Counted from the first letter of the stretch, positions 7,911 to 16,436 are shown. The stretch is 23,174 nucleotides of DNA from Candidatus Kapaibacterium sp. (GCA_025450975.1 JANWLI010000028.1:1-23174), one strand, 5' to 3'. Numbers and translations: made by a program. Notes: generated from the sequence alone by a model not told the origin.

Positions 7911-8219
7911 AGCATCTACTATGTTGTGTATTCAAAATGAGATTCTGAAAAGTCAACTAAAAGTCAACTAAAGTTGTGATTGCAGATACTTTCGGATGGT
8001 TTATTATCATGGGAACGGCTACTATTTTCAACAGGTTGTAACGCTCCCCTGAAATTGTCGCTAACGGTCTCGGGACCGGCATCCAAGAGTAAGGATATTG
8101 AAAAAACATTGATTTAAGCAAGTTTTGAAGGAAATTGGAAGAGAGTGCTTCCTCGGCGACAATCAAAATTGGCTAAAATCTGCAACAAAATACATTCTGG
8201 AGTTTCTCATGTATTTCAT
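7894..8219. other. Gene-free boundary stretch
   Basis: Between the LRR remnant and the tRNA fragment I see no convincing gene on either strand. Short open frames lack motifs and have no start signals. Apart from the two tandem repeats, the only structure I see is a small hairpin, CGGTC 8065-8069 with GACCG 8074-8078. The stretch separates the plus-strand housekeeping genes from the minus-strand injection-system operon. Confidence 0.5.
7949..7970. repeat. Tandem duplication, 11-base unit twice
   Basis: AAAGTCAACTA occurs at 7949-7959 and again at 7960-7970 as a perfect tandem pair. It lies 39 bases after the 12-base tandem repeat, in the same gene-free stretch. Confidence 0.85.
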
Positions 8220-8258
8220 GCCGATGTGGCGGAATTGGTAGACGCAACGGACTTAAAA
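8220..8258 (+). pseudogene. 5' half of a tRNA-Leu(UAA) gene
   Basis: The sequence reads as the first half of a leucine tRNA: acceptor strand GCCGATG 8220-8226, TG, the D-arm GCG...CGC 8229-8245 with the AATTGGTAGA loop, the anticodon 5' stem ACGGA 8247-8251 and the loop CTTAAAA 8252-8258 with anticodon TAA. The next bases are AGAGA instead of the needed TCCGT. No variable arm, T-arm or matching CATCGGC acceptor strand is found downstream. The gene is therefore cut exactly after the anticodon loop and cannot yield a tRNA. Confidence 0.7.
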
Positions 8259-8336
8259 AGAGATTACTGTCGCATAGTCAAGATAGCAGCTAACGATGAA
8301 GCTACTAACTCCACAAGCCCACAACACGAAGGCATA

Positions 8337-8861
8337 TTAATAATAAAGTTCTAAAAATGGGTTTTTTGATCGTACTAACTCTTGAAATGTAATCCCAGCA
8401 AACTCTTCCCACGTATTCCAGAATATATCTTCACGTGTTTCCTGATCTTCAGAGGTTGGTAGAATAAGGGATCCTTCGTTACAGAGTTCCTTGTCTGGCA
8501 TAATTGCCCAATGGTGAATACGTCTTCCTTTATCAAAAAGCGAAAACCCGTATGTTCCTGACAAACCATCAACGATATAATTTAATATCTTGCCATCGAG
8601 GGAAAGACGGGCCAGCAATACGTCTAATCTCCCTTCCTCCCCAGGTTCATAAGCACAGTTATACGGTAGCAACCGATCGAGAAGCCACGTTTTATTATGG
8701 AAAAATCCTAATGCCGTTGCGGTGTTCTCGGACCGTGTAGCGTCAGAAAACGAGAGTTTTTCGATCGAACCTGCAGCCTGCACCTCAAGCCCTTCCAGCA
8801 ACGCAGGGAAGGAATCGTGATAGTCCTTGTCAAAAATAATACCAGCGAAATTCCAACTCAT
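8337..8861 (-). CDS. Putative immunity protein for the DUF4157-nuclease toxin, 174 aa
   Basis: An acidic cytosolic-type protein starting MSWNFAGIIFDKDYHDSFPA, with a conserved-looking core NYIVDGLSGTYGFSLFDKG followed by RRIHHWAIMP. It has no signal peptide or membrane segment. I do not recognise the family with certainty. Its position is telling: it starts 27 bases after the stop of the 1895-aa toxin on the same strand, and AGGA sits about 11 bases before its ATG, so it is the last gene of the effector operon. In polymorphic toxin systems this is the normal place for the cognate immunity gene. The immunity role is inferred from position, size and acidity alone. No clear terminator follows; only a weak hairpin is seen at 8285-8306. 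Confidence 0.6.
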   Translation of the reverse strand: MSWNFAGIIFDKDYHDSFPALLEGLEVQAAGSIEKLSFSDATRSENTATALGFFHNKTWLLDRLLPYNCAYEPGEEGRLDVLLARLSLDGKILNYIVDGLSGTYGFSLFDKGRRIHHWAIMPDKELCNEGSLILPTSEDQETREDIFWNTWEEFAGITFQELVRSKNPFLELYY

Positions 8862-8888
8862 GATAGTAATGATCCTTTCCTCTGCAAT

Positions 8889-11800
8889 TTACCTAATAAT
8901 CTCCGCTTCTTTTCGTAAAATATAGCTGAGTATCGTTTTTGGGTCAGCATACTTGGCGGCAATCGAGAGATTGGTCTCAAGCATAATGCTCATAAAATTC
9001 CCCGCCTCCAGTGCTGCATAAATTTCCTTTTGTCCACGTTCATAGCCTCCACCCCCGGCCTTGCATTCAACAATGATGAGTTCATTGCCTTTTTCAATAA
9101 TGAGATCCACCCGCGCTGTTTTCCCAACGCCGGACACATTTACTTCCCGATACACCGTATATCCCAACCTCTTATAGTATTCCGCATTTACGCTTGACCA
9201 CAATTCCCCAACAATTTTATTCTTGGTAAGCTGGTCGATATTCGAATCGTCAATGACCTTTCTCAATACGGTCCATTTTTCCTTGTTGATTGTACCTCCG
9301 CCTGCTACAATTTGTGCAAGGACTTGACGATGGTCCAGTTTAAATACCGTATTATATGCGGTGGTTGTTCCGAGCGCCTCCGTTACTTTAATGACTCCAT
9401 TTTCCACTTTAAAAGATGCGCCCCAGATCAATTTGACCATAGCATCAAACCCAGTAGCCGGATCGCTCAATGCCCGGGCAACATCGGCGGCAAATGCATC
9501 TGCAGCTTCGATCGCTTTTACTGCATCGGCATAGGTCGTAGTCGATGACGTCATAGATAGGATTTCCCGCAATCGTTCGAGATTGCCAGGCGACTTCCCA
9601 CCTCCCGCTTTAGCGATCAGCTCTGCGATCTGATCGTTGGTCGCTGACGGGACTTTATCGATGATATCGTAAAGCGAGTTGACAAAACCATTTTTAGACC
9701 ATTTTGAGCTCATTAACGAGCTTAACTCGGGCCAACTGAATCGGCCGAGCAATACGTCGCCTTTTTGGAGCCCATTATACTTGAAGATTCCGGGTGACGA
9801 CTGGATAAACAGGTCTGCATCATTCAAAAGACGTTCCGCCACTCGGAATTCCTGGCGGATGGTCGAGCTCAATCCTTCCAAGAGTTTTGGAAAATTATTT
9901 AGCGGCACATATTTTGCTAATTGAACCACACGCATTAACTGTTCGATGAGCTGGGTTCCTGTCGGAATGGTCGCAGCATTGTCCATGATCTTTTTAAGCA
10001 CAGACATCGGCACATGGTCGAGGATGGTACGCAATGCCATATCCGAAATGTCGAGGCCTTTAGGGATGACGAGAACTGGCAGAGCAATATCTTTGAGCGC
10101 TTCGGCGAAGTCGTGCTCCATGCCCATGAGGGCCGCCTCGAATTTGCTCGCCGGTTCCCGATTGGCATACAGGAATTCCCGAATCCGTAATAAGTCATCC
10201 CGTGATTTGCCCCTGAGCACTTGCGCAAGTCGCCGAACCTGATCGGCGGTCACCGTTGGGGGCAGGCATGGGGATGCACATTTTTTCAGCGCTAAGACCA
10301 CTTCCGGACTGTTCGCGAGTATCTTGCGCAACCCGGCACCTGCTTCGGTCAAGAGCGATTGAACCGTTCCTTCGTCGGTCATAGGGCCGATACGGATCAG
10401 ATCGTCGAGAACGTCGCCAGGAGGCATTTTTCCACCACTTGCTTTGAGGATAAGCTCTACATAGGTGTCCTTGCCTGCAAGTTGTACGGCACCTTCCCAG
10501 AGTGCACGTCGAGAGGTAGGATTGTCCAGAAGTGCAATAACCTTTCGGAAATCACTTTGTGTCTCGATGACACTTCCCAAGAGTCTGATTTCACGCAATA
10601 ACCGTTCTTGACCCGATGATAAACGAGTCGACTGTGCAAGGATATCAGAATTGAGCAGTACATTGAGCGCTCTGCGAATTTCGGGAGAGAGTGTATCAGC
10701 AATGAAGGCATCGAGAAGCCGTGGTTCTATCGAGCGAAGGATATAGCGGTTTTTAACGGTATTGGAGAGAGCATCAAACCCTTTGCCGAACATGTCTGCC
10801 AAACGTGTCTCCGAGCCCAGTTTGGAAGTAAGGTGTTCCGCCTCAAGAAAGGCAACGAAACTCTTCGACTCTCCGGCTTTGATTGCGGCTTCCCACGTGC
10901 TAAACTGCGTGGCGATATAAGATGGATCTTGCGTATCAAGGAGCACTCGTTGAGTGCGTGGATCGGAGAGCAGTTCGGACATCAGCCGTTTATTTTTGGC
11001 AAGATCACCTTCCCTGACAAGTCGCATCAACTCCGGCAATTCATCGAGCGATTTACTTCCGATACCGGCATAAAACTGCACTACGTCTATGAAAGTCGTT
11101 TCATCGACGGCTTTGCTCAAAGCTTTCACTGCTTGCACGATTTTTTTATCGGCAAGCGCATTGTTCATAACGACTACCGCCATTGGATTTGATCTAAGCG
11201 GCTCGAGAAACTTGATATTTTCTGCAAACTCGGGCGTCGAAACTTTAGCGAGAGCTGCCTCGATCGCTTGAATCTCTTCGAGAATCTTCTTGCCACTTTC
11301 GGTTGCCGTTCCGCCGGCGCTCGCCAGGCTCGCTTGTTTGATAATCAGTGCTTCACGTAACGCTTTCGTCGTATCGCCGGCAAGCTCAGCACCTTTCGCA
11401 ATCGCCTTGATCGCTTTTGCTGCCTGTGCAACATCGAGGCCGATGCTGACTAAGCTCACCCAGAACCAGAAATAGGATGGATCCTCCGTCCCCAACGCTT
11501 GAGCGGGATCGAGATCGGTATTCGCCGTTTGCTTCTTGAAGGTGATCTCCATATAGGTGCGGTAGGCATCAACAGTACCAACAGCGAGACTTGCTGCAAG
11601 GGCTAACCATCCTATTGGGCCGGACGCAAGTGCTACTAGGCCTAACGCAATGCCGACGACCGCCAAACCAACGTTCTCCCAAAAATTCGTGTCACCGACC
11701 TCAACCTGTTTTTCTTTGATGAGCTGCGCCGGGACTCCACCGATGACACCCAAACTATATTGGGCGCGGAGGATGACTACCGGTAATTCCCAAACCTTTT

Positions 11801-14576
11801 GCGGCTCACTCGTAAGTTTAGCACGGGTATCGATGATATTTTGCATCACCCCGCCTTTACCATCGTCCCCCTGAATGATGCCAAGAAGATTTTTCTGAAG
11901 CTGGTCATTGTCTAAAGCAGCCTTCTGGGCTGCCGTTCTCCTCAATTCGAGTTGCGGGGTCGCGAGAATCGGGTGAGTCGGAGCCTCCTTCTGAAGTAGT
12001 GCAACTATAGCACCTTCCTTCACAAACCAAGAAGCAAAGTACGCATTTGGCGCCTTCTGATGTTCCTCATAGCGTTGCTTAATGTTGTTTTCCTCATAAT
12101 ACATCTTAGGATCGGATCCATCGATTGGAACATCACCAGCATAGAAACCATTATTTTTCGAAGAATAGTATTCAGCTGCGCCACGATAAAGCAACTTGTT
12201 CGTCCCACCAGAATCTACGAGACTTACTCCTTCCCACCACGCTTTTTGTGCTTCGGAATATTTACCAGCAAGATCATCCAGAACTGATTTGAGTTCCGTT
12301 ATTTCTTTGTCGGTGCGAAGGTGCTGCGTTTCTATCCGGGCTCCCATCTCACTCTTAGCCAACATATCAAATGCGATCAAAACTGCGAATCGCTCGAATG
12401 TAGCGATGAAATCTGTTTTCATCGTTTCGTACTCTTCAAGAGTAATACCGAGGCGGTTTAGCTCTTCCTGGCGCTCTTTCTTAAGTGCCTCCAACTCAGT
12501 GTTGTCGCCTTTGTGATCGTTGATCTTCGTATTGAGTTCATACAGCTTACCTGTCTTCATCAGGTCGATCGCCTGTTTTCCGACCTTCGTTTCGACCGGT
12601 TCCTCGGCCGTATTAGTAACTTTCTCTCTGATCTTTCCCATCACACTTTGATATGATGGTTTGGCAATCGTGAAGGACTTATAGCCAAGATCGACATCCG
12701 GCTGAGTAACATCCCTATATATTTCCCAACGCCATCCCGACTCCACCAGTTTATTCACCTGCTCATCGGTGACAGGAAAAGCAACTTTGAGTGCTCTGCG
12801 AAGCAAACTCACCTTGAGTTCATCTTTATCAGTGAGAAGGTCGTCAGCCGTAACGGGAATTGCGAATTCGTATGCAGTACCGGCAACTACCGACGGACGC
12901 TGGAATGCCGGCGCGCCGATACGCTTATCAAGCAATCGAAGCGTCATTTGCCCAACGATACCATCGACATCATTCCCTTCGAAGCCGGAATCTTGTTGGA
13001 AATAGATGACGGCTTGTCTCGTGCCGGCTCCAAAGGATCCGCTTGGTACATCCCTCCCGGCATCGAGATCAAAAATCAGATCCTCTCCGAGCGAATAGTT
13101 TAATTTCAGCAGCGCCAACTGAAGTCGAGTGACGTATTCGCCTTGGTCGTCGAGTTGAATATTGAATAATCGGTTTCGATTGACTTTTGCAAGCTGCGGA
13201 ATATCCTTAAAGTATTCAGAAACCAAGGGTGGAGCATCTTTCTCAGTCGCAGCATTGTATTGGTAGAGCCGTTCGAGAAGAAGACTATTGATGCCATGAC
13301 TGATCGATGTATCATTGTGATGTTGTATTGCAATCCTGATCAGTCTATTAAGCGTACTGGAGGAATCTATTACAGATTCTAAAATGCCTGGTTCTTTAAT
13401 CGCCCATTTGCCGGCAGAGACCTCTTTCAGCTGTAATTGTAGTTCATAGACATGATTCGCATAAGCTATCGGCGAGCTGCCGGGATAGATCGCCAGTTCT
13501 TTAAAAAGATTATAGAACTTGTACTGCTTATACCACGAATCGAGGTTGTCGTCACCCGCTTTGAGATAGTCGATCTCAGGATGAATTTGTGATTCATCAG
13601 CGGGTTTTCGCTGTACAAGTTTCCTCTGTAAACCAGTATTTTGCTGAACCACATGTGTGAGTTCATGTGCGAGCAAATGCTTCCCCTGTGAGGATCCGGT
13701 ATCGTATTTCCCGCTATTGAAATAAATATCCGATCCGAAGGTAAATGCTTGAGCGCTTACAGAACTGCTCATTTGAGCGGCAGCAGAATCGTGGTGAATG
13801 CTGACCCCACTAAAATCGGCACCCATGGACTGTTCCATGAAGAAACGGGTGCTTTCGGGAAGTGTGTCGCCACTGCCACGCGTCTGTTGTAATTGCGACT
13901 GAAGCCCATCAGGTGCTTCCGCAGCACCTCCATCAAACGACTTTAAGCTGATCTTGCTCAGCTGTTCATCCTCCAGTTCTTTTCGCTGGATTTCACTTTC
14001 CACTGCACAGGGCTCGGCACTAGGAGATGGGGATGGTGGGAGGGAAGCAGAAAACTGTGCTAGCAGTGTAACTGGGCTCATCGACTCAGAGCGCGAGTCG
14101 TCCTTGCCTGCTACTGGCAGTACACTTTCGGCAGCAGTATCTGTCTTTTTTGCCTGTAGCATACCATCGTGTTCTTCATCTTCACAACTGGTACACTTTC
14201 TTTGCAATCCTGAAACTTCCCGGCTCACCTCCATAAACGTTCGCTTCGGCGGTTGTAATGGGTAGTCTCCGGAGGGTTTTCTCGCAATGAACGGAGTCTC
14301 AGGTACGGTTTGCCCTTCGAGCATCGAATGGACTTGCTGAGCATATCGGCCCTGCACGAAAGGCGCTTCCGGCATACGCATGACACGATCGGCAGTCGCC
14401 TCGGCCTCACGCTCGAACGGATCGTCTTGTGAACCTACAGCAATCTTGCGTTGCGGGATGGCCAGAGGTTTTCGTACCTGCTCCGTATCCGCCAACTCAA
14501 CCGCAGCCGCAGGAATAACCTGAGCCGCTGCCGGAGCAGCCTGAGCCTGGGGCGATATGGTGGCGGTGTCACGCAA
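8889..14576 (-). CDS. eCIS-associated giant toxin: DUF4157, peptidoglycan-binding domain, C-terminal PD-(D/E)XK nuclease, 1895 aa
   Basis: The N-terminal 230 residues are low-complexity with QRK motifs and CTSCEDEE at 128-135. Residues about 235-315 are the DUF4157 eCIS-core domain with FGSDIYFNSGKY and the zincin motif HELTH at 304-308. About 470-552 is a PG_binding_1-like domain (VTRLQLALLKL, GTRQAVIYFQQDSG, VDGIVGQMTLRLL). Strongly hydrophobic stretches occur near 968-1006 and 1036-1060. A long helical region follows. The last 120 residues carry a restriction-endonuclease-like core: Glu1791 (GELW), Asp1824 (RVDLII), Glu1837-x-Lys1839 (VECK) and Gln1849. The start is TTG at 14576, because no in-frame ATG lies between the preceding stop codon and this site, and the sequence there aligns with the ATG start of the sibling at 16396. 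It would be cargo loaded into the particle, with a DNA-cleaving tip. Activity is inferred. Confidence 0.85.
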   Translation of the reverse strand: MRDTATISPQAQAAPAAAQVIPAAAVELADTEQVRKPLAIPQRKIAVGSQDDPFEREAEATADRVMRMPEAPFVQGRYAQQVHSMLEGQTVPETPFIARKPSGDYPLQPPKRTFMEVSREVSGLQRKCTSCEDEEHDGMLQAKKTDTAAESVLPVAGKDDSRSESMSPVTLLAQFSASLPPSPSPSAEPCAVESEIQRKELEDEQLSKISLKSFDGGAAEAPDGLQSQLQQTRGSGDTLPESTRFFMEQSMGADFSGVSIHHDSAAAQMSSSVSAQAFTFGSDIYFNSGKYDTGSSQGKHLLAHELTHVVQQNTGLQRKLVQRKPADESQIHPEIDYLKAGDDNLDSWYKQYKFYNLFKELAIYPGSSPIAYANHVYELQLQLKEVSAGKWAIKEPGILESVIDSSSTLNRLIRIAIQHHNDTSISHGINSLLLERLYQYNAATEKDAPPLVSEYFKDIPQLAKVNRNRLFNIQLDDQGEYVTRLQLALLKLNYSLGEDLIFDLDAGRDVPSGSFGAGTRQAVIYFQQDSGFEGNDVDGIVGQMTLRLLDKRIGAPAFQRPSVVAGTAYEFAIPVTADDLLTDKDELKVSLLRRALKVAFPVTDEQVNKLVESGWRWEIYRDVTQPDVDLGYKSFTIAKPSYQSVMGKIREKVTNTAEEPVETKVGKQAIDLMKTGKLYELNTKINDHKGDNTELEALKKERQEELNRLGITLEEYETMKTDFIATFERFAVLIAFDMLAKSEMGARIETQHLRTDKEITELKSVLDDLAGKYSEAQKAWWEGVSLVDSGGTNKLLYRGAAEYYSSKNNGFYAGDVPIDGSDPKMYYEENNIKQRYEEHQKAPNAYFASWFVKEGAIVALLQKEAPTHPILATPQLELRRTAAQKAALDNDQLQKNLLGIIQGDDGKGGVMQNIIDTRAKLTSEPQKVWELPVVILRAQYSLGVIGGVPAQLIKEKQVEVGDTNFWENVGLAVVGIALGLVALASGPIGWLALAASLAVGTVDAYRTYMEITFKKQTANTDLDPAQALGTEDPSYFWFWVSLVSIGLDVAQAAKAIKAIAKGAELAGDTTKALREALIIKQASLASAGGTATESGKKILEEIQAIEAALAKVSTPEFAENIKFLEPLRSNPMAVVVMNNALADKKIVQAVKALSKAVDETTFIDVVQFYAGIGSKSLDELPELMRLVREGDLAKNKRLMSELLSDPRTQRVLLDTQDPSYIATQFSTWEAAIKAGESKSFVAFLEAEHLTSKLGSETRLADMFGKGFDALSNTVKNRYILRSIEPRLLDAFIADTLSPEIRRALNVLLNSDILAQSTRLSSGQERLLREIRLLGSVIETQSDFRKVIALLDNPTSRRALWEGAVQLAGKDTYVELILKASGGKMPPGDVLDDLIRIGPMTDEGTVQSLLTEAGAGLRKILANSPEVVLALKKCASPCLPPTVTADQVRRLAQVLRGKSRDDLLRIREFLYANREPASKFEAALMGMEHDFAEALKDIALPVLVIPKGLDISDMALRTILDHVPMSVLKKIMDNAATIPTGTQLIEQLMRVVQLAKYVPLNNFPKLLEGLSSTIRQEFRVAERLLNDADLFIQSSPGIFKYNGLQKGDVLLGRFSWPELSSLMSSKWSKNGFVNSLYDIIDKVPSATNDQIAELIAKAGGGKSPGNLERLREILSMTSSTTTYADAVKAIEAADAFAADVARALSDPATGFDAMVKLIWGASFKVENGVIKVTEALGTTTAYNTVFKLDHRQVLAQIVAGGGTINKEKWTVLRKVIDDSNIDQLTKNKIVGELWSSVNAEYYKRLGYTVYREVNVSGVGKTARVDLIIEKGNELIIVECKAGGGGYERGQKEIYAALEAGNFMSIMLETNLSIAAKYADPKTILSYILRKEAEIIR
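13642..14576 (-). repeat. Paralogous cargo N-terminal module, copy in the nuclease toxin
   Basis: The first roughly 312 residues of the 1895-aa toxin repeat the same plan as the two sibling effectors: QRK(I/L)(A/T)VG(S/A)xDDPFEREA, RVMRMPE, QRKCxxCEDEE and the DUF4157 block. Related copies lie at about 15787-16396 and 16991-17564. They form a three-copy diverged direct repeat that could recombine to swap toxin tails. Confidence 0.7.
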
Positions 14577-14617
14577 AAGTAGTTTATTTGTCTTCGTCTA
14601 CCATTTTTACTTGATTG

Positions 14618-16396
14618 TTATTTTTTTCCCAATTTGGAAAGCTTCGAATAATCGAGTCGGCGAATTCTAGTAATTCCCGGCGTATTTGGGAGACTCTCGT
14701 TCGTCAAACCAAGCAGCTCTTCTTTATTCCTAGGTCCCTGGTAATTTGATTCGTAAAACGGATGATAAAAATACGCCTTTATGACTTTCATATACCAATC
14801 AAAAAGACCTTTTTTCATCGTAGAGTAATCAAACCTGCCTAGAGGGAACCCTGCAAATTTCTCATCACCAAGGTAAACAGCATGTTCGCCTTGCCAAGCA
14901 GATGCTGTGCTGCTAACTTCACTTGCAATCGCGCGTCGACTATTGTCGCTTTGGGCATCTTCCTTCTGTTGTGCAGTTAGTTCTACCTCGCCTTCTCTGC
15001 TACTGTTCTTATCCTCAAGATCATTGTCGATTAAACTTTTTAAGAAGCCGAGCATCTTTTTGTAATCTGGGGCAACTTTGTCGTCGACTATGTTCTCAAA
15101 ATATACCCAATCGCCTGGTAGTAAATCTTTCGTTGGATCGCTGGGGTCAATCTTAATATTTAATATTGACATCACACTCGGGAATACTTTCTTTTCGTCC
15201 AATGGATGCATGTCAGAAGGCATTGCATCTTTACTGGCCATCCTTGAATCTGTGCCTGGTGTTACGTAACTCCGAACCTCTGTTGTCAGAATCTGTGAGA
15301 TGTTTAGGTCCTTACCACCAGGAAACATTTTATTGAATGCAGCACTCCCGAATAATTCGAGCATCGAATAATATTGCGCCGCCACTACCGCCATGTTGCA
15401 ATCGATATAAATATCTTCGGGGCCATTGAATATGCTTTTAACGGCAGCATCCGGCTCTTTACCCTCCTTTACTATAAACACTTCCTCACTGCTTGCCTCC
15501 CAGTACGCAGTAGGCAATTTAAATTGGCTCGAAACCGGGTCGCGGCCGAAATGAAAGTTGACTTTTGGAATTACTCGTGGCATAATATCAGCAAGCTTTT
15601 GGCGAAGCAAGAGGGCGCTGTGAAACTCATCGTGATTAATGAAGTAGTGGACTGGCTCTTTCCCATCATTGTAAAGTTTTTTGAGTAGCTCTACATTGTA
15701 AGTTTTTTTTTCTATATCCGAAGGAACATGCTCTTTGCCATTTATTTCTATCTTACGCTGTATGATTTGTGATTGTTGTAAAGCTCTCGCACTGTTGCTT
15801 TGTTGCACCGTATGCGTCAACTCATGCGCCAACAAATGCTTCCCACTCTCAGCATCTGGAGTATACTTGCCTGAGTTAAAATAGACATCCCTCCCCACCG
15901 TGAACGCCTGCGCGTTTAGTCCCTGACTCATCTGGACAGCATCGCTATCCGTATGCAGTCGTACATCCGAAAAGTCCGCACCGAAACGGCTTTCCATGAA
16001 GTTGCGTGTGGGCTCGGACATCGGGCTGCCACTCCCTTTGCTGGATTCGATCTGGCTGCTAAGTGCATCGGAAACGACTGCGCCTTCGCCGCCTTTGCGT
16101 TGAATGAACGGAGTGATATCGGCAGCGAGAGGTTTTCGTTGAACCTGCTTCTCCTCATCTTCGCATCCGGCACACTTGCGTTGCACGAAGTGTGTTTCCG
16201 GCATGCGCATGACACGGTCAGCCATCGCATCGGCTTCGTGCTCAAGCGGATCATCGACGGCGCCGACGGCGAGTTTGCGTTGAAGAATGTGCGTATCAGT
16301 ATGATAATTATTAGTAGTCTCCATGCTACGAGCCACTGCCGTTACGGCGGGTGTGGAAGTTTGCGACTGGGGTGCTATCGCAGTTGTCTTTTGCAT
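14618..16396 (-). CDS. eCIS-associated effector: DUF4157 plus Tgl-type transglutaminase domain, 592 aa
   Basis: The N-terminal module has five QRK motifs (about residues 39-41, 72-74, 86-88, 99-101 and 213-215) and CAGCEDEE at 75-82. DUF4157 spans about 125-200 with HELTH at 191-195. The C-terminal part resembles Bacillus protein-glutamine gamma-glutamyltransferase (Tgl), as I remember that sequence. AYWEASSEEVF is followed by DIYIDCNMAVVAAQYYSML, with Asp332-Cys333 where Tgl has Glu-Cys. Then come LLPGDWVYFEN at 425-435 and WQGEHAVYLGDEKFAGFPLG at 501-520, where Glu504 matches the Tgl active-site Glu. A charged insertion of about 60 residues (440-498) separates the last two blocks. It would cross-link or deamidate target proteins. 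The ATG lies 40 bases after the stop of the L,D-transpeptidase effector. Confidence 0.82.
   Translation of the reverse strand: MQKTTAIAPQSQTSTPAVTAVARSMETTNNYHTDTHILQRKLAVGAVDDPLEHEADAMADRVMRMPETHFVQRKCAGCEDEEKQVQRKPLAADITPFIQRKGGEGAVVSDALSSQIESSKGSGSPMSEPTRNFMESRFGADFSDVRLHTDSDAVQMSQGLNAQAFTVGRDVYFNSGKYTPDAESGKHLLAHELTHTVQQSNSARALQQSQIIQRKIEINGKEHVPSDIEKKTYNVELLKKLYNDGKEPVHYFINHDEFHSALLLRQKLADIMPRVIPKVNFHFGRDPVSSQFKLPTAYWEASSEEVFIVKEGKEPDAAVKSIFNGPEDIYIDCNMAVVAAQYYSMLELFGSAAFNKMFPGGKDLNISQILTTEVRSYVTPGTDSRMASKDAMPSDMHPLDEKKVFPSVMSILNIKIDPSDPTKDLLPGDWVYFENIVDDKVAPDYKKMLGFLKSLIDNDLEDKNSSREGEVELTAQQKEDAQSDNSRRAIASEVSSTASAWQGEHAVYLGDEKFAGFPLGRFDYSTMKKGLFDWYMKVIKAYFYHPFYESNYQGPRNKEELLGLTNESLPNTPGITRIRRLDYSKLSKLGKK
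15787..16396 (-). repeat. Paralogous cargo N-terminal module, copy in the transglutaminase effector
   Basis: Residues 1-203 carry QRKLAVGAVDDPLEHEADAM, RVMRMPE, QRKCAGCEDEE, QRKPLAADITPFIQRK and the DUF4157 block ending HELTHTVQQ. This is the middle of the three related copies and the one with the most QRK motifs. Its aligned ATG supports the TTG start chosen for the nuclease toxin. Confidence 0.7.
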
Positions 16397-16436
16397 TAAT
16401 AGCGGTTAGTGTATCATGTTTGTAGTCTCCACATTC

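Noticed and set aside
7957..8166. A 69-aa minus-strand ORF in the boundary stretch.
   Set aside because: It has no recognisable motif, no start signal and no supporting context.
8220..8336. A group I intron splitting the tRNA-Leu(UAA), as in cyanobacteria.
   Set aside because: No recognisable conserved intron core and no downstream 3' half of the tRNA (TCCGT stem, T-arm, CATCGGC) are present.
8280..8354. A tmRNA-like stretch: the sequence reads AANDEA in one frame near the half-tRNA, recalling ssrA proteolysis tags.
   Set aside because: The frame does not end in an alanine-rich tag, and no T-arm or 3' acceptor strand of a tRNA-like domain is found nearby. Chance similarity is more likely.
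8145..8354. A 69-aa plus-strand ORF running through the tRNA fragment.
   Set aside because: Its central part (ADVAELVDATDL) is the usual false translation of a leucine tRNA gene, and the rest has no protein features.
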